Made by a program: the position numbers and the translations under genes | In this document: piece by piece, positions 51,321 through 59,720 of the stretch | Layout of the letters: every line of letters starts with the position of its first letter | Numbering within the stretch: the first letter of the stretch is position 1 | The notes under the pieces: model-generated | Told to the model about the DNA's origin: nothing | What the model saw: only the letters and a program-made list of their open reading frames with translations | Databases searched by the model: none | Assembly: GCF_008253865.1 (NCBI RefSeq) | Contig: NZ_CP042331.1 | Span: forward strand, 2,666,001-2,730,000 | Direction: 5' to 3' | Origin: Bosea sp. F3-2 | Lineage (GTDB): Bacteria > Pseudomonadota > Alphaproteobacteria > Rhizobiales > Beijerinckiaceae | Length of the DNA stretch: 64,000 nt

Positions 51321-54300
51321 CAGGCGCGCGCCCCCAGCTCCTTCAGCGCCTTGGCATCGCGCGGCGTCACCTGGGGGTAGGCCGGATCGGCCGATTTGGG
51401 ATCGAAATACTTCCAGGAGCGAGCGCATTTGATGCCGGCGGCGCGATGCGGCACCACTGCGACGCCCGGAACCTCGGCGAGGCGGAAGGCCTCGGCCGGC
51501 CCCTCGCCGTCCTTGATGCGAATATCGGAGGTGATGCTGATCTCGGCGAGGTCGACGCCGGAGAGCGCCGCATGGAGATCGGCATCGGACAGGAAGACCT
51601 GCGGCGCGGCCTCCAGCGAGGAGCCGATGCGCTTGGCGGCACGTTCCAGCTCCAGCGCGCCGGTGACGACGCGGCGCACGCGGCGGATCTTGCCCCAGCG
51701 CTCCGCCAGCTCGTGATCGAGCCAGCTCGCGGGCGCCTCGGCGAAGCGTTCGAGATGCACCGAGCCTTCGCCTGCCTTCTGCTCGGGATAGCGCTCGAGC
51801 CAGGCTTCCTCCGCAGTGAAGACCAGGATCGGCGCGAGCCAGGTCGTCAGGCAGCGGAAGAGATGGTCGACCACCGTCAGCGCGCTCCGGCGGACATGGC
51901 TCGAGGTCGGATCGCAGTAGAGCGCATCCTTGCGCACGTCGAAATAGAAGGCCGAGAGCTCGGTGTTCATGAACTGCGACAGCAGGAACACCACCTTCTT
52001 GTAGTCGTAGGTGCGATAGGCTTCCTCGACCTGCGGCCCGAGCTCGGCAAGCCGGTGCAGCATCAGCCGCTCCAGTTCCGGCATGATCTGCGGCTCGGTA
52101 ACGCGGATCTCCTCGCTGAAATGGGCGAGCGTGCCGAGCATCCAGCGCATGGTGTTGCGCAGCTTGCGATAGGTCTCGACGAAGGTCTTCAGGATCTCCT
52201 TGCCGATGCGCAAATCGTCGGAATAATCCGCCGCCGCGACCCACAGGCGCAGGATGTCGGCGCCGGAATCCTTGATGACGTCCTGCGGGGCGGTGACATT
52301 GCCCTTCGACTTCGACATCTTCTCGCCCTTCTCGTCCAGGCAGAAGCCATGGGTGAGGACGATGTCGTAAGGCGCGCGGCCGCGCGTGCCGCAGCTTTCC
52401 AGCAGGCTCGAATGGAACCAGCCGCGATGCTGGTCGGAGCCTTCGAGATACATCACGCGGTCCTTGCCATCCTCATCCTTGCGGCGGGCGCGCAGATCGG
52501 CGCGCTTCTCCAGGGTGAAGGCATGGGTGGACCCTGAGTCGAACCAGACGTCGAGCACGTCGGTGACGCGCTCATAGTTCGCCGGATCGTAGCCGAAGGG
52601 CTTGAGGAAGCGGGCGCCGTCCGTATCGGTGAACCAGGCATCGGCGCCCTCGGCCTCGAAGGCCTGGGCGATGGCGGCGTTGACCTTGGCGTCGACGAGG
52701 ATCTCTTTGGTCTCCTTCTCGACGAAGACGGTGATCGGCACACCCCAGGCGCGCTGACGCGAGACGACCCAGTCCGGCCGGTTGGCGATCATGCCGGTGA
52801 TGCGGTTCTCGCCGGCGGCGGGCACCCACTCGGTTTCCTTGATCGCCCGCAGCGCGCGGTTGCGCAGCGTGTCGGTATTGCCACCGAGCGTGGGCGCGAT
52901 CTCGCCGATGCCGGTCGGCGAAGGCGCCTCCCCGATCGGCTTGTCCATGGCGATGAACCATTGCGGCGTGTTGCGGAAGATGACCGGCTTCTTCGAGCGC
53001 CAGCTATGCGGATACTGGTGCTTCAGACGGCCACGCGCGATGATGTTGCCGGCCTCGACCAGCGCCTTGATGACGACGTCGTTGGCGTTGCCCTTGTCGC
53101 CCTTGTCGGTGATGACCTGCGCGCCCTCGAAGCCCGGCGCCTCCTTGGTGAAGCGGCCATCGGCATCGACGGTGTAGGGGATGCGGGTCTCGATGCCGCG
53201 CTCGGTCAACATCCGGCCATTCGCCATCCAGATATCGAAGTCCTCGCGGCCATGGCTCGGCGCGGTGTGGACGAAGCCGGTACCGGCATCGTCGGTGACA
53301 TGGTCGCCGTCGAGGAGCGGGACGTCGAAGTCATAGCCGCGGCCGCGCAGCGGGTGGGCGGCGGTGAGCCCGGCGATCTGCTCGGCCGAGACATCCGCGA
53401 CGAGCTCGAAAGCCTCGACCTTGGCCGCCTTGAAGACGCTCTCGGCGAGGTTCTTGGCGAGGATGTAGGTGGCACCGACCTTGGCCCAGTTGTTCTCGGG
53501 CGCAGCCGTCACCTTGTAGAGGCCGTAGGCGACCTTGTGGCTGTAGGAGATCGCGCGGTTGCCGGGGATCGTCCAGGGCGTGGTCGTCCAGATGACGATG
53601 GAAGCACCGAGCAACGATGGATTATCTGCCGTGTGAATGCGTGCCTGTGACGCATCGCCACTCGTAGAGCGAATGACAGCATCAACCACCGGGAAAGGAA
53701 CATAGATCGCGTCGCTGGTATGTTCCTCGTACTCGACCTCGGCCTCGGCGAGCGCGGTCTTCTCGACCACCGACCACATCACCGGCTTGGAGCCGCGATA
53801 GAGCTGGCCGGTCTCGGCGAACTTCATGATCTCGCGGGCGATCTGGGCCTCGGCCGGGTAGGCCATGGTGAGATAGGGATGGGCCCAGTCGCCCTCGACA
53901 CCGAGGCGCTTGAACTCCTCGCGCTGGACATCGACCCAGTGCTCGGCGAAGGCACGGCACTCCTTGCGGAACTCGACGACTGGCACGTCGTCCTTGTTCA
54001 GCCCCTTGGCGCGGTACTGCTCCTCGATCTTCCACTCGATCGGCAGGCCGTGGCAGTCCCAGCCCGGCACATAGTTGGAATCATAGCCGAGCATCTGCTG
54101 CGAGCGCGTGACGAGGTCCTTCAGCACCTTGTTCAACGCATGGCCGATATGGATGTTGCCGTTGGCATAGGGCGGGCCATCATGCAGGACGAAGCGGTCC
54201 CGGCCCTGGCCTGCCTCGCGCAGCTTGCGGTAGAGGTCGATCTTCGCCCAGCGGGCGAGCAGTTCCGGCTCGCGCTGCGGCAGGCCGGCACGCATCGGGA

Positions 54301-54391
54301 ACTCGGTCTGGGGCAGGAACAGCGTCTGCGAGTAATCGACGCCGTCACCTGCGGTCTGGGCGGCTTTGGCGTTGTTGGTCTTGTCGGTCAT
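51320..54391 (-). CDS. ileS: Isoleucine--tRNA ligase
   Basis: 1023 residues from the ATG at 54391. The class I HIGH motif is DGPPYANGNIHIGHALNK and the KMSKS motif is GEKMSKSKGN. The CP1 editing domain and anticodon-binding domain are at the normal places (WCxx and anticodon segments such as TYRKLRNTMRWMLG). The C-terminal zinc finger of E. coli IleS is reduced to a single Cys (IKCARSW), as in other alphaproteobacteria. It is coupled to lspA by a one-base overlap. Confidence 0.96.
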   Translation of the reverse strand: MTDKTNNAKAAQTAGDGVDYSQTLFLPQTEFPMRAGLPQREPELLARWAKIDLYRKLREAGQGRDRFVLHDGPPYANGNIHIGHALNKVLKDLVTRSQQMLGYDSNYVPGWDCHGLPIEWKIEEQYRAKGLNKDDVPVVEFRKECRAFAEHWVDVQREEFKRLGVEGDWAHPYLTMAYPAEAQIAREIMKFAETGQLYRGSKPVMWSVVEKTALAEAEVEYEEHTSDAIYVPFPVVDAVIRSTSGDASQARIHTADNPSLLGASIVIWTTTPWTIPGNRAISYSHKVAYGLYKVTAAPENNWAKVGATYILAKNLAESVFKAAKVEAFELVADVSAEQIAGLTAAHPLRGRGYDFDVPLLDGDHVTDDAGTGFVHTAPSHGREDFDIWMANGRMLTERGIETRIPYTVDADGRFTKEAPGFEGAQVITDKGDKGNANDVVIKALVEAGNIIARGRLKHQYPHSWRSKKPVIFRNTPQWFIAMDKPIGEAPSPTGIGEIAPTLGGNTDTLRNRALRAIKETEWVPAAGENRITGMIANRPDWVVSRQRAWGVPITVFVEKETKEILVDAKVNAAIAQAFEAEGADAWFTDTDGARFLKPFGYDPANYERVTDVLDVWFDSGSTHAFTLEKRADLRARRKDEDGKDRVMYLEGSDQHRGWFHSSLLESCGTRGRAPYDIVLTHGFCLDEKGEKMSKSKGNVTAPQDVIKDSGADILRLWVAAADYSDDLRIGKEILKTFVETYRKLRNTMRWMLGTLAHFSEEIRVTEPQIMPELERLMLHRLAELGPQVEEAYRTYDYKKVVFLLSQFMNTELSAFYFDVRKDALYCDPTSSHVRRSALTVVDHLFRCLTTWLAPILVFTAEEAWLERYPEQKAGEGSVHLERFAEAPASWLDHELAERWGKIRRVRRVVTGALELERAAKRIGSSLEAAPQVFLSDADLHAALSGVDLAEISITSDIRIKDGEGPAEAFRLAEVPGVAVVPHRAAGIKCARSWKYFDPKSADPAYPQVTPRDAKALKELGARA

Positions 54392-54597
54392 CATCCGGCT
54401 CGGACAGTCGGGACGGCGGGCCGTTCGGCGAGCCCAAGCGCGTCCACTCATGAAACGGGAAAAGCGGTCTTCAACCCGGACTGCGCAAGCGCCCGCGCCT
54501 GTCTAGCGCGAGGCGGCAGCCGGGCCCGTAATTCGCCGGGAAAGATCAATCAGCATGGCGCGTTCAGCGGGCATGAAGGGCTTCTAGCAGGCGGGGC

Positions 54598-55596
54598 TCA
54601 CGGAAGGAAGGGCGGCGCGTCGAAAGCAGGGGTCCTGGCCAGAATGTCGCGTGCGCGGGCACTGTCGGCGTCCATCTGGACGATCAGCGCCTCCAGCGAG
54701 TCGAACTTCTCCTCGCCGCGCAGCCAGTCGACGAAGGCCACATCGACGCGCTTGCCGTAGAGATCGCCGGAAAAATCGAAGACGAAGGTCTCCAGCCGCG
54801 GCGCCCCGTCATCGAAGGTCGGGCGGCGGCCGAAGCTCGCGACGCCGTCGTGCCAGACGCCGTCGATCTTCATCCGCACCGCATAGATGCCGTGCCGCAG
54901 CTTGCAGTCGCGGGCGAGCTGCATATTGGCGGTGGGATAGCCGAGGTCGCGACCGCGCTTGTCGCCATGGGCGACGAGGCCGCGCACGAACCAGGGCCGC
55001 CCGATAAACGCCGCGGCGCGGGCAACATCGCCCTCTTCCAGCGCCGTGCGGATCAGCGTCGACGACACCGCCTCCCCCTGCCAGGCAAAGGGCGGCACGA
55101 CGCGGACCGGGACGCCGGCCGTCAGGCAGTGGGCCTGCAACATCTCCGGCGAGCCGGTGCGGCCTTTGCCGAAATGGAAATCATAGCCGCAGACAAGGCC
55201 AGAGGCGCCGAGCCGGCCGACGAGCAGATCATCGACGAACTTCTCGGCCGTGATCGCTGCGATCTCGCGGTCGAAGGGCAGGACGAAGACCTGAGCCAGG
55301 CCGGCATCAGCCAGCAATTCGAGCTTGAGCTGCGGCGGCGTCAGCCGGAAGACGGGTTCCTCGGGGCGGAAGACGCTGCGCGGATGCGGTTCGAAGGTGA
55401 AGGCGGCCGGCACCGTACCGAGATCGCGCGCCATGACGCCCGCCACGCGGGCGAGCTCGGCGTGGCCGCGGTGGACACCGTCGAAATTGCCGAGCGCGAG
55501 GACGGCGCCGCGCAGGCCAGCGGGAATGGGCTTGTCGAGGTCGAGGACCACGGCCGCCGGCTCGGGGCGCAACGGCGCATCGGCTGGGGATGACAT
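54598..55596 (-). CDS. ribF: Bifunctional riboflavin kinase / FAD synthetase
   Basis: 332 residues from the ATG at 55596. The FAD synthetase half opens with ALGNFDGVHRGHAEL (nucleotidyltransferase motif) and FTFEPHPRSVF; the flavokinase half contains RDLGYPTANMQLA, GIYAVRMKIDG and FDFSGDLYGKRVDVAF. It makes FMN and FAD from riboflavin; FMN may serve the luciferase-like oxidoreductase at 9 kb. The 206 bases between ribF and ileS hold no gene. MaoC gene is 95 bases upstream on the same strand. Confidence 0.95.
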   Translation of the reverse strand: MSSPADAPLRPEPAAVVLDLDKPIPAGLRGAVLALGNFDGVHRGHAELARVAGVMARDLGTVPAAFTFEPHPRSVFRPEEPVFRLTPPQLKLELLADAGLAQVFVLPFDREIAAITAEKFVDDLLVGRLGASGLVCGYDFHFGKGRTGSPEMLQAHCLTAGVPVRVVPPFAWQGEAVSSTLIRTALEEGDVARAAAFIGRPWFVRGLVAHGDKRGRDLGYPTANMQLARDCKLRHGIYAVRMKIDGVWHDGVASFGRRPTFDDGAPRLETFVFDFSGDLYGKRVDVAFVDWLRGEEKFDSLEALIVQMDADSARARDILARTPAFDAPPFLP

Positions 55597-55691
55597 CGAT
55601 GAGGAACGTCCGTCTGCCCGCTGAAGCCGGGCGATGGTCGTCTTTGCGGCGAAGTCCGGTGGGGCGTCAAGGCCGCGGCCGAACGAACCTC

Positions 55692-56147
55692 TCAGGATTT
55701 GGGCTTCGGCGGCATGGCCACCCAGGCTTCGCCTTCCATCACCGCCTTGCCGTCGACCAGGCACTCGCAGAAGAAGCGTGCCCGGCGGCGTTCCGCGACG
55801 AGTTCGACGACCTCGACGCGGGCCGTGACGACATCGCCGATCTTGACCGGGGCCAGGAAGGTCAGCGTCTGCGAGAGATAGACCGCACCGGGACCGGGCA
55901 GGCGCGTGCCGAGCAGGGCGGAAACCAGGCTCGCCGTCAGCATGCCATGGGCGATACGCTGGCCGAACTTGGTGCCAGCGGCGAAATGGTCGCAGAGATG
56001 GATGGGGTTGGCATCACCCGAAAGCTCGGCGAAGAGGGCGATATCGCGCTCCATCACAGTCCGCATCAAGCTCTCGGACTGGCCGATCGCCAGATCCTCG
56101 AAGGCATGAACGATGTAAAGTGCGCCGGGCATCGGCTGAACAATCAT
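55692..56147 (-). CDS. MaoC family (R)-enoyl-CoA hydratase-like protein
   Basis: 151 residues from the ATG at 56147; an ATG at 56132 is an alternative. It has the single hotdog domain with the hydratase-2 motif GDANPIHLCDHFAA (catalytic Asp and His) and KFGQRIAHGMLTASLVSALL. Members hydrate enoyl-CoA to (R)-3-hydroxyacyl-CoA for polyhydroxyalkanoate or lipid synthesis. No neighbouring pha gene is present. Upstream it is divergent from the CheY-like gene; 249 bases separate the starts. Confidence 0.87.
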   Translation of the reverse strand: MIVQPMPGALYIVHAFEDLAIGQSESLMRTVMERDIALFAELSGDANPIHLCDHFAAGTKFGQRIAHGMLTASLVSALLGTRLPGPGAVYLSQTLTFLAPVKIGDVVTARVEVVELVAERRRARFFCECLVDGKAVMEGEAWVAMPPKPKS

Positions 56148-56396
56148 TGAGCTCTCGCGGCTTGCAGGCGCACCCCAGCGCCTGTCCTCGATTGGCTTAA
56201 GCATCTCGCAACTGCAAAATAAGGGCAATTGGACTTTGGTGCGGCGCGCCACCCTGCCCTACGGTCACTCGGCGATCGGATTAACCGCTTCGCAACACGC
56301 CAGCGGTATCACCGAATGCGAGTGGACGCCGCCCCGAACGGGCGGCGCAGTGTCGGTATGTTCCGGCGCCGCAACTGCCCTGCCTGGAGCATCACA

Positions 56397-56783
56397 ATGG
56401 CTCTCGATCCGTCCATGCCGATCCTGGTGGTCGACGACTACCAAACGATGATCCGGATCATCCGCAACCTGCTGAAGCAGCTCGGCTTCGAGAATGTCGA
56501 CGACGCCTCGGACGGCTCGGCTGCGATCGCGAAGATGCGCGACAAGAAATACGGCCTCGTGATCTCCGACTGGAACATGGAGCCGATGAGCGGCTTCGAA
56601 CTGCTGCAGAAGGTGCGGGAGGAGACCACGCTCTCGCAGACGCCGTTCATCATCGTCACGGCCGAGTCGAAGACCGAGAACGTCATCGCGGCCAAGAAGG
56701 CCGGCGTCAGCAATTACATCGTGAAGCCGTTCAACGCGCAGATGCTGAAGACCAAGATCGAATCGGTCTGCGCCGCCGCCTGA
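56397..56783 (+). CDS. CheY-like single-domain response regulator
   Basis: 128 residues from the ATG at 56397, with GGAG upstream; a longer frame exists but only this part is CheY-like. Acidic pocket PILVVDDYQTMIR, phosphoacceptor Asp58 in LVISDWNMEPM, Thr in FIIVTAESK and Lys in NYIVKPF: complete. No output domain. The sequence resembles CheY1-type proteins that act on flagellar motors or as phosphate sinks. No kinase or che cluster is nearby, but a chemoreceptor is encoded at 17 kb. Confidence 0.9.
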   Translation: MALDPSMPILVVDDYQTMIRIIRNLLKQLGFENVDDASDGSAAIAKMRDKKYGLVISDWNMEPMSGFELLQKVREETTLSQTPFIIVTAESKTENVIAAKKAGVSNYIVKPFNAQMLKTKIESVCAAA

Positions 56784-56791
56784 GACGTGCG

Positions 56792-56891
56792 CGTCATTGC
56801 GAGCGTAGCGAAGCAATCCAGGGGGACCGGGTCGAACGCTTCAGCCCAGTCCCCCTGGATTGCTTCGTCGCTGGCGCTCCTCGCAATGACG
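56792..56891. repeat. Palindromic element, family A copy 5
   Basis: CGTCATTGCGAGCGTAGCG at the left and the complementary CGCAATGACGG at the right bound 100 bases with the same CAATCCAGGGGGACCGGG and complementary CCCAGTCCCCCTGGATTG inner arms as the other copies. It starts nine bases after the CheY-like stop and lies between that gene and the converging HAD gene. Confidence 0.9.
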
Positions 56892-56910
56892 GAGGAGCGG
56901 CTCCACAATC

Positions 56911-57780
56911 TCACCAGACCAGATGCGGCATGGCATAGGCCGGGCGATGCGTCTGCCGGCCGAACCAGCCGTGACGCTCGTCCCACGACGCCTCCATCAG
57001 ATCCTGGGCATGGATGCCGGCCAGCACCATGATGCCGGCGGCGCCGAAGCCTGACGCGCCGGCGATATCGGTGCGGATGGCATCGCCCACAGCGCAGATC
57101 CTGTCGCGGGCAATCGCCGCGCCGCGCTTCTCCTCGGCTGCGGCCAGAGCCGCCTCATAGATCGGCCGGTGCGGCTTGCCGGCATAGATCACCTGTCCGC
57201 CGATCTCCTCATAGGCAAGCGCGATCGAACCGGCGCAGGGAATGATGCGGCCACCGCGCTCGACGACGAGATCGGGATTGGCGCAGATCAGCGGCAACCC
57301 GCGCGCGGCGAAGCCGACGAGCAGATCGGCATAGGTCGCTGCCGTGTCGTTCTCGTCATCGAACAGCCCGGTGCAGAGCACATAGGCAGCCTCAGTGGGG
57401 GTGGTTTCCCGCACATCGAGACCGGCGATCAGCGGCAGATCCCGATCGGGACCGAGCCGATACATCGGCTCGCCGGGGCGCGCGCGGATCAGGGAGCGGC
57501 AGACATCGCCGGAGGTGATGATCGCATCCCAGGCTTCGCGCGGCACGCTGAAACCGTCGAGCTGCTCGATGATGACCTCGCTCGGGCGCGGCGCATTGGT
57601 CACGAGGACGACGCTGATCCCGCGCTCGCGCATACGCATCAGCGCCACGAGCGCGTCACGATAGGCGGCGACGCCGTTATGGACCACGCCCCAGACATCG
57701 CAGAGGCAGAGATCGAAGCGATCCGCGACCTCGGAAAAGCCCGAAAGCGGGATGGTGGAAGCGATCCCCAATGGCGACAC
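56911..57780 (-). CDS. HAD superfamily hydrolase, TIGR01459 type
   Basis: 289 residues. Motif I is LCDVWGVVHNG, motif II VVLVTNAPRPS (Thr-Asn), Lys in YAGKPHRPIYEAAL and the last acidic motif in ICAVGDAIRTDIAGA, as in NagD/phosphoglycolate phosphatase-like HADs. The cap between (residues about 90-200) is the C2 type. The TIGR01459 subfamily is of unknown substrate; it dephosphorylates some small metabolite. A cryptic family B element lies just upstream. Confidence 0.87.
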   Translation of the reverse strand: MSPLGIASTIPLSGFSEVADRFDLCLCDVWGVVHNGVAAYRDALVALMRMRERGISVVLVTNAPRPSEVIIEQLDGFSVPREAWDAIITSGDVCRSLIRARPGEPMYRLGPDRDLPLIAGLDVRETTPTEAAYVLCTGLFDDENDTAATYADLLVGFAARGLPLICANPDLVVERGGRIIPCAGSIALAYEEIGGQVIYAGKPHRPIYEAALAAAEEKRGAAIARDRICAVGDAIRTDIAGASGFGAAGIMVLAGIHAQDLMEASWDERHGWFGRQTHRPAYAMPHLVW

Positions 57781-57811
57781 TGTCTCGATCTCCGATGCGA
57801 TAACGGTGATC

Positions 57812-57971
57812 TGGAGCCTGCTGACTTTTCACGGAAACGCGCCGTCATTCCGGGCTTGCCCCGGAAACCATCGTAGAGCGCTTAAGCCCTATGATGGATT
57901 CCGGATCAGCGCCGCTGTCGCGGCTTGTCCGGAATGACGACACCGTCTCCGTGAAAATCCAGCATGCTCCA
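57812..57971. repeat. Palindromic element, family B copy 3
   Basis: Outer arms TGGAGCCTGCTGACTTTTC and, on the minus strand, TGGAGCATGCTGGATTTTC; inside them CGCCGTCATTCCGGGC and its complement, and inner arms ACCATCGTAGAGCG-like with ATGATGGATTCCGG. It lies between the HAD gene start and the degenerate EAL gene 3' end (58052); here no stop codon is contributed. Confidence 0.88.
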
Positions 57972-58051
57972 GAGGAGGCATCGGCGCCTCACTGAGCTGG
58001 TCTAGACGGGATTCGCCGGGAGCGGAACCGGATGTTGCGTCGAGGCGCGCG

Positions 58052-59545
58052 TCACGCGCTGGCGCGGCGCAGCACCGAGCGGAACGGCAGCCTTTCGGGC
58101 CGGCTATCCGGGGGCGCTGCGGCCGGAGCGGAAGGCGGCTCGGCAGCCGCGATCGGGCGGGCGACGTCGTTGGCAGCCGCCGGCCGCGTGGCCGGCAGGG
58201 CCGAGACGGCAGGAGAAGGCGCAGGCGCCGCCTCTGGCTCCGCGAAGACTTCCGGCTTGACCGGGCGCGGCGGCGAGAACGCCTGCCCCTGCCCCATCGT
58301 GACGCCGAGCTCGATCATGTCGGCAGCCAGCGGGTTGTCCTCGACGTGCTCGGCGACGAGCGTGATCGACGCCCTGCCCAGCATCACCGCAAGATCGCCC
58401 GCTGCAATATCGCTGACGACCTTGCCTTCGGCATGATCCCGCAGCAGCGTCGCCGGAGCCTTGATGAAGCGCATCCCACGGTCGAACAGGGCGCGGGGAT
58501 CGAGCCGCAGGTCAACGAGATGGTCGAGCGCGAACCGCACGCCATTCGCCGACATCGCGCCAAGCAGGCCGAGGCTCGTCGGATCGAGGTTCCGGAAGAC
58601 GGTCTGAGGCATCTCGATGACGAGATGCCCGGTGTGCTCGCGATATTTGTCGAGGATGCGCGTGAGAGCCGCCAAGGCACGTGACGAGCCCCAGGTCGCC
58701 GCGCTGAAATTGCAGGAGACGAAGATGCCTCCATCCTTCGAGGCGAGATGGCGGGCGATCGCCAGGGCTCGGGTCAGGACAAGCGCGTCGAGTGTCGGCC
58801 CGAAGCCGCGGGCTTCGACGGTGTCGAGGAACTCGTGCGGCAGGAGCAGGGTGTTCTCGTCGAGCCGCAGACGCGCCAGCGCTTCGTAGCCTTGTGTACG
58901 ACGCTGCGGCAGCGACACGATCGGCTGAAGATGGACCTCGAGGCGCCCTTCGCTGAGCGCCCGGCCGATAAGCGCGGCGCGCTCGGCCTCGGCCGCTTCC
59001 TGCGCGGCCTTGGCGGCAGCGGCACGCTCGGCGGCCTGTTGCTCGGCGCGGGCGCGGCGCGCCGCTTCCGGATCGAGGACCACTTCGGGAATGGCGGTTG
59101 CGGGCAGCGCCGGAGCGGCAGCCGCCGGTTCGGGCAACCGCGCCAAAACCGCCTCATGGTCGGCAAGCGTCGTGGCCACCTGATGGATCAGATCGCCGAG
59201 CAACCCGACCTCGGCGGTGAGCTCATGAATTGCGGCCCGGGCCGGTGCGGCATCGACATCCCGCATCGGCATCTGCTCGACCCGCTGCGACAGGGCATCG
59301 AGCCGAATGGCATTGGTAGCCAGCCTGACCTTGACCTCTCCGAGGCCGGCCAGAGCCTGCTCGTGCCGAGCGAGGCTGCGACGCTCGAACGTCCGCATCG
59401 CGACCATCACGCCAGCGCCGGAGGCAAGCAGCCCCAGCGCCGTCCCCAACCCGCCGGGCAGCAGAATCGTCATGACCGCGCCAACGGAAAGCCCGGCGAT
59501 CGCACCGGTGAGAGGATGCAGGGCTTTCAGGCGCAAAGGGGCCAC
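58052..59545 (-). CDS. Membrane EAL-domain protein with altered catalytic motifs
   Basis: 497 residues. Two membrane helices (about 11-29 and 33-50), a coiled-coil/linker region (51-190) with an Ala-rich segment, an EAL domain from about 200 to 435 and a Pro/Ala-rich tail. EALARL keeps Glu221, and a Glu is retained in LVIEMPQ, but the DDFGTG loop is replaced by LDHLVDL (Asp341-His342) and KID by IKAPA. The double-Asp motif and the loop are needed for metal binding, so it is probably a non-catalytic c-di-GMP-binding or protein-interaction EAL. GTPase/cyclase domain absent. Confidence 0.8.
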   Translation of the reverse strand: MAPLRLKALHPLTGAIAGLSVGAVMTILLPGGLGTALGLLASGAGVMVAMRTFERRSLARHEQALAGLGEVKVRLATNAIRLDALSQRVEQMPMRDVDAAPARAAIHELTAEVGLLGDLIHQVATTLADHEAVLARLPEPAAAAPALPATAIPEVVLDPEAARRARAEQQAAERAAAAKAAQEAAEAERAALIGRALSEGRLEVHLQPIVSLPQRRTQGYEALARLRLDENTLLLPHEFLDTVEARGFGPTLDALVLTRALAIARHLASKDGGIFVSCNFSAATWGSSRALAALTRILDKYREHTGHLVIEMPQTVFRNLDPTSLGLLGAMSANGVRFALDHLVDLRLDPRALFDRGMRFIKAPATLLRDHAEGKVVSDIAAGDLAVMLGRASITLVAEHVEDNPLAADMIELGVTMGQGQAFSPPRPVKPEVFAEPEAAPAPSPAVSALPATRPAAANDVARPIAAAEPPSAPAAAPPDSRPERLPFRSVLRRASA

Positions 59546-59720
59546 GGCAGCGTTCGCGCTACAAGGGGTTGATCGGAAATTGGGAACGAATCACAACGCT
59601 GAGAGGCAGAGTACCCGTGCGCGCAGCGTTATGCGAGCAGCCTTATCCGCGCCTGCATCACCATGTTCCGGAGCGTATGGCGCGCGCCTGAAAGCGCAAC
59701 GATGCCGCGCGAGGCCGATC

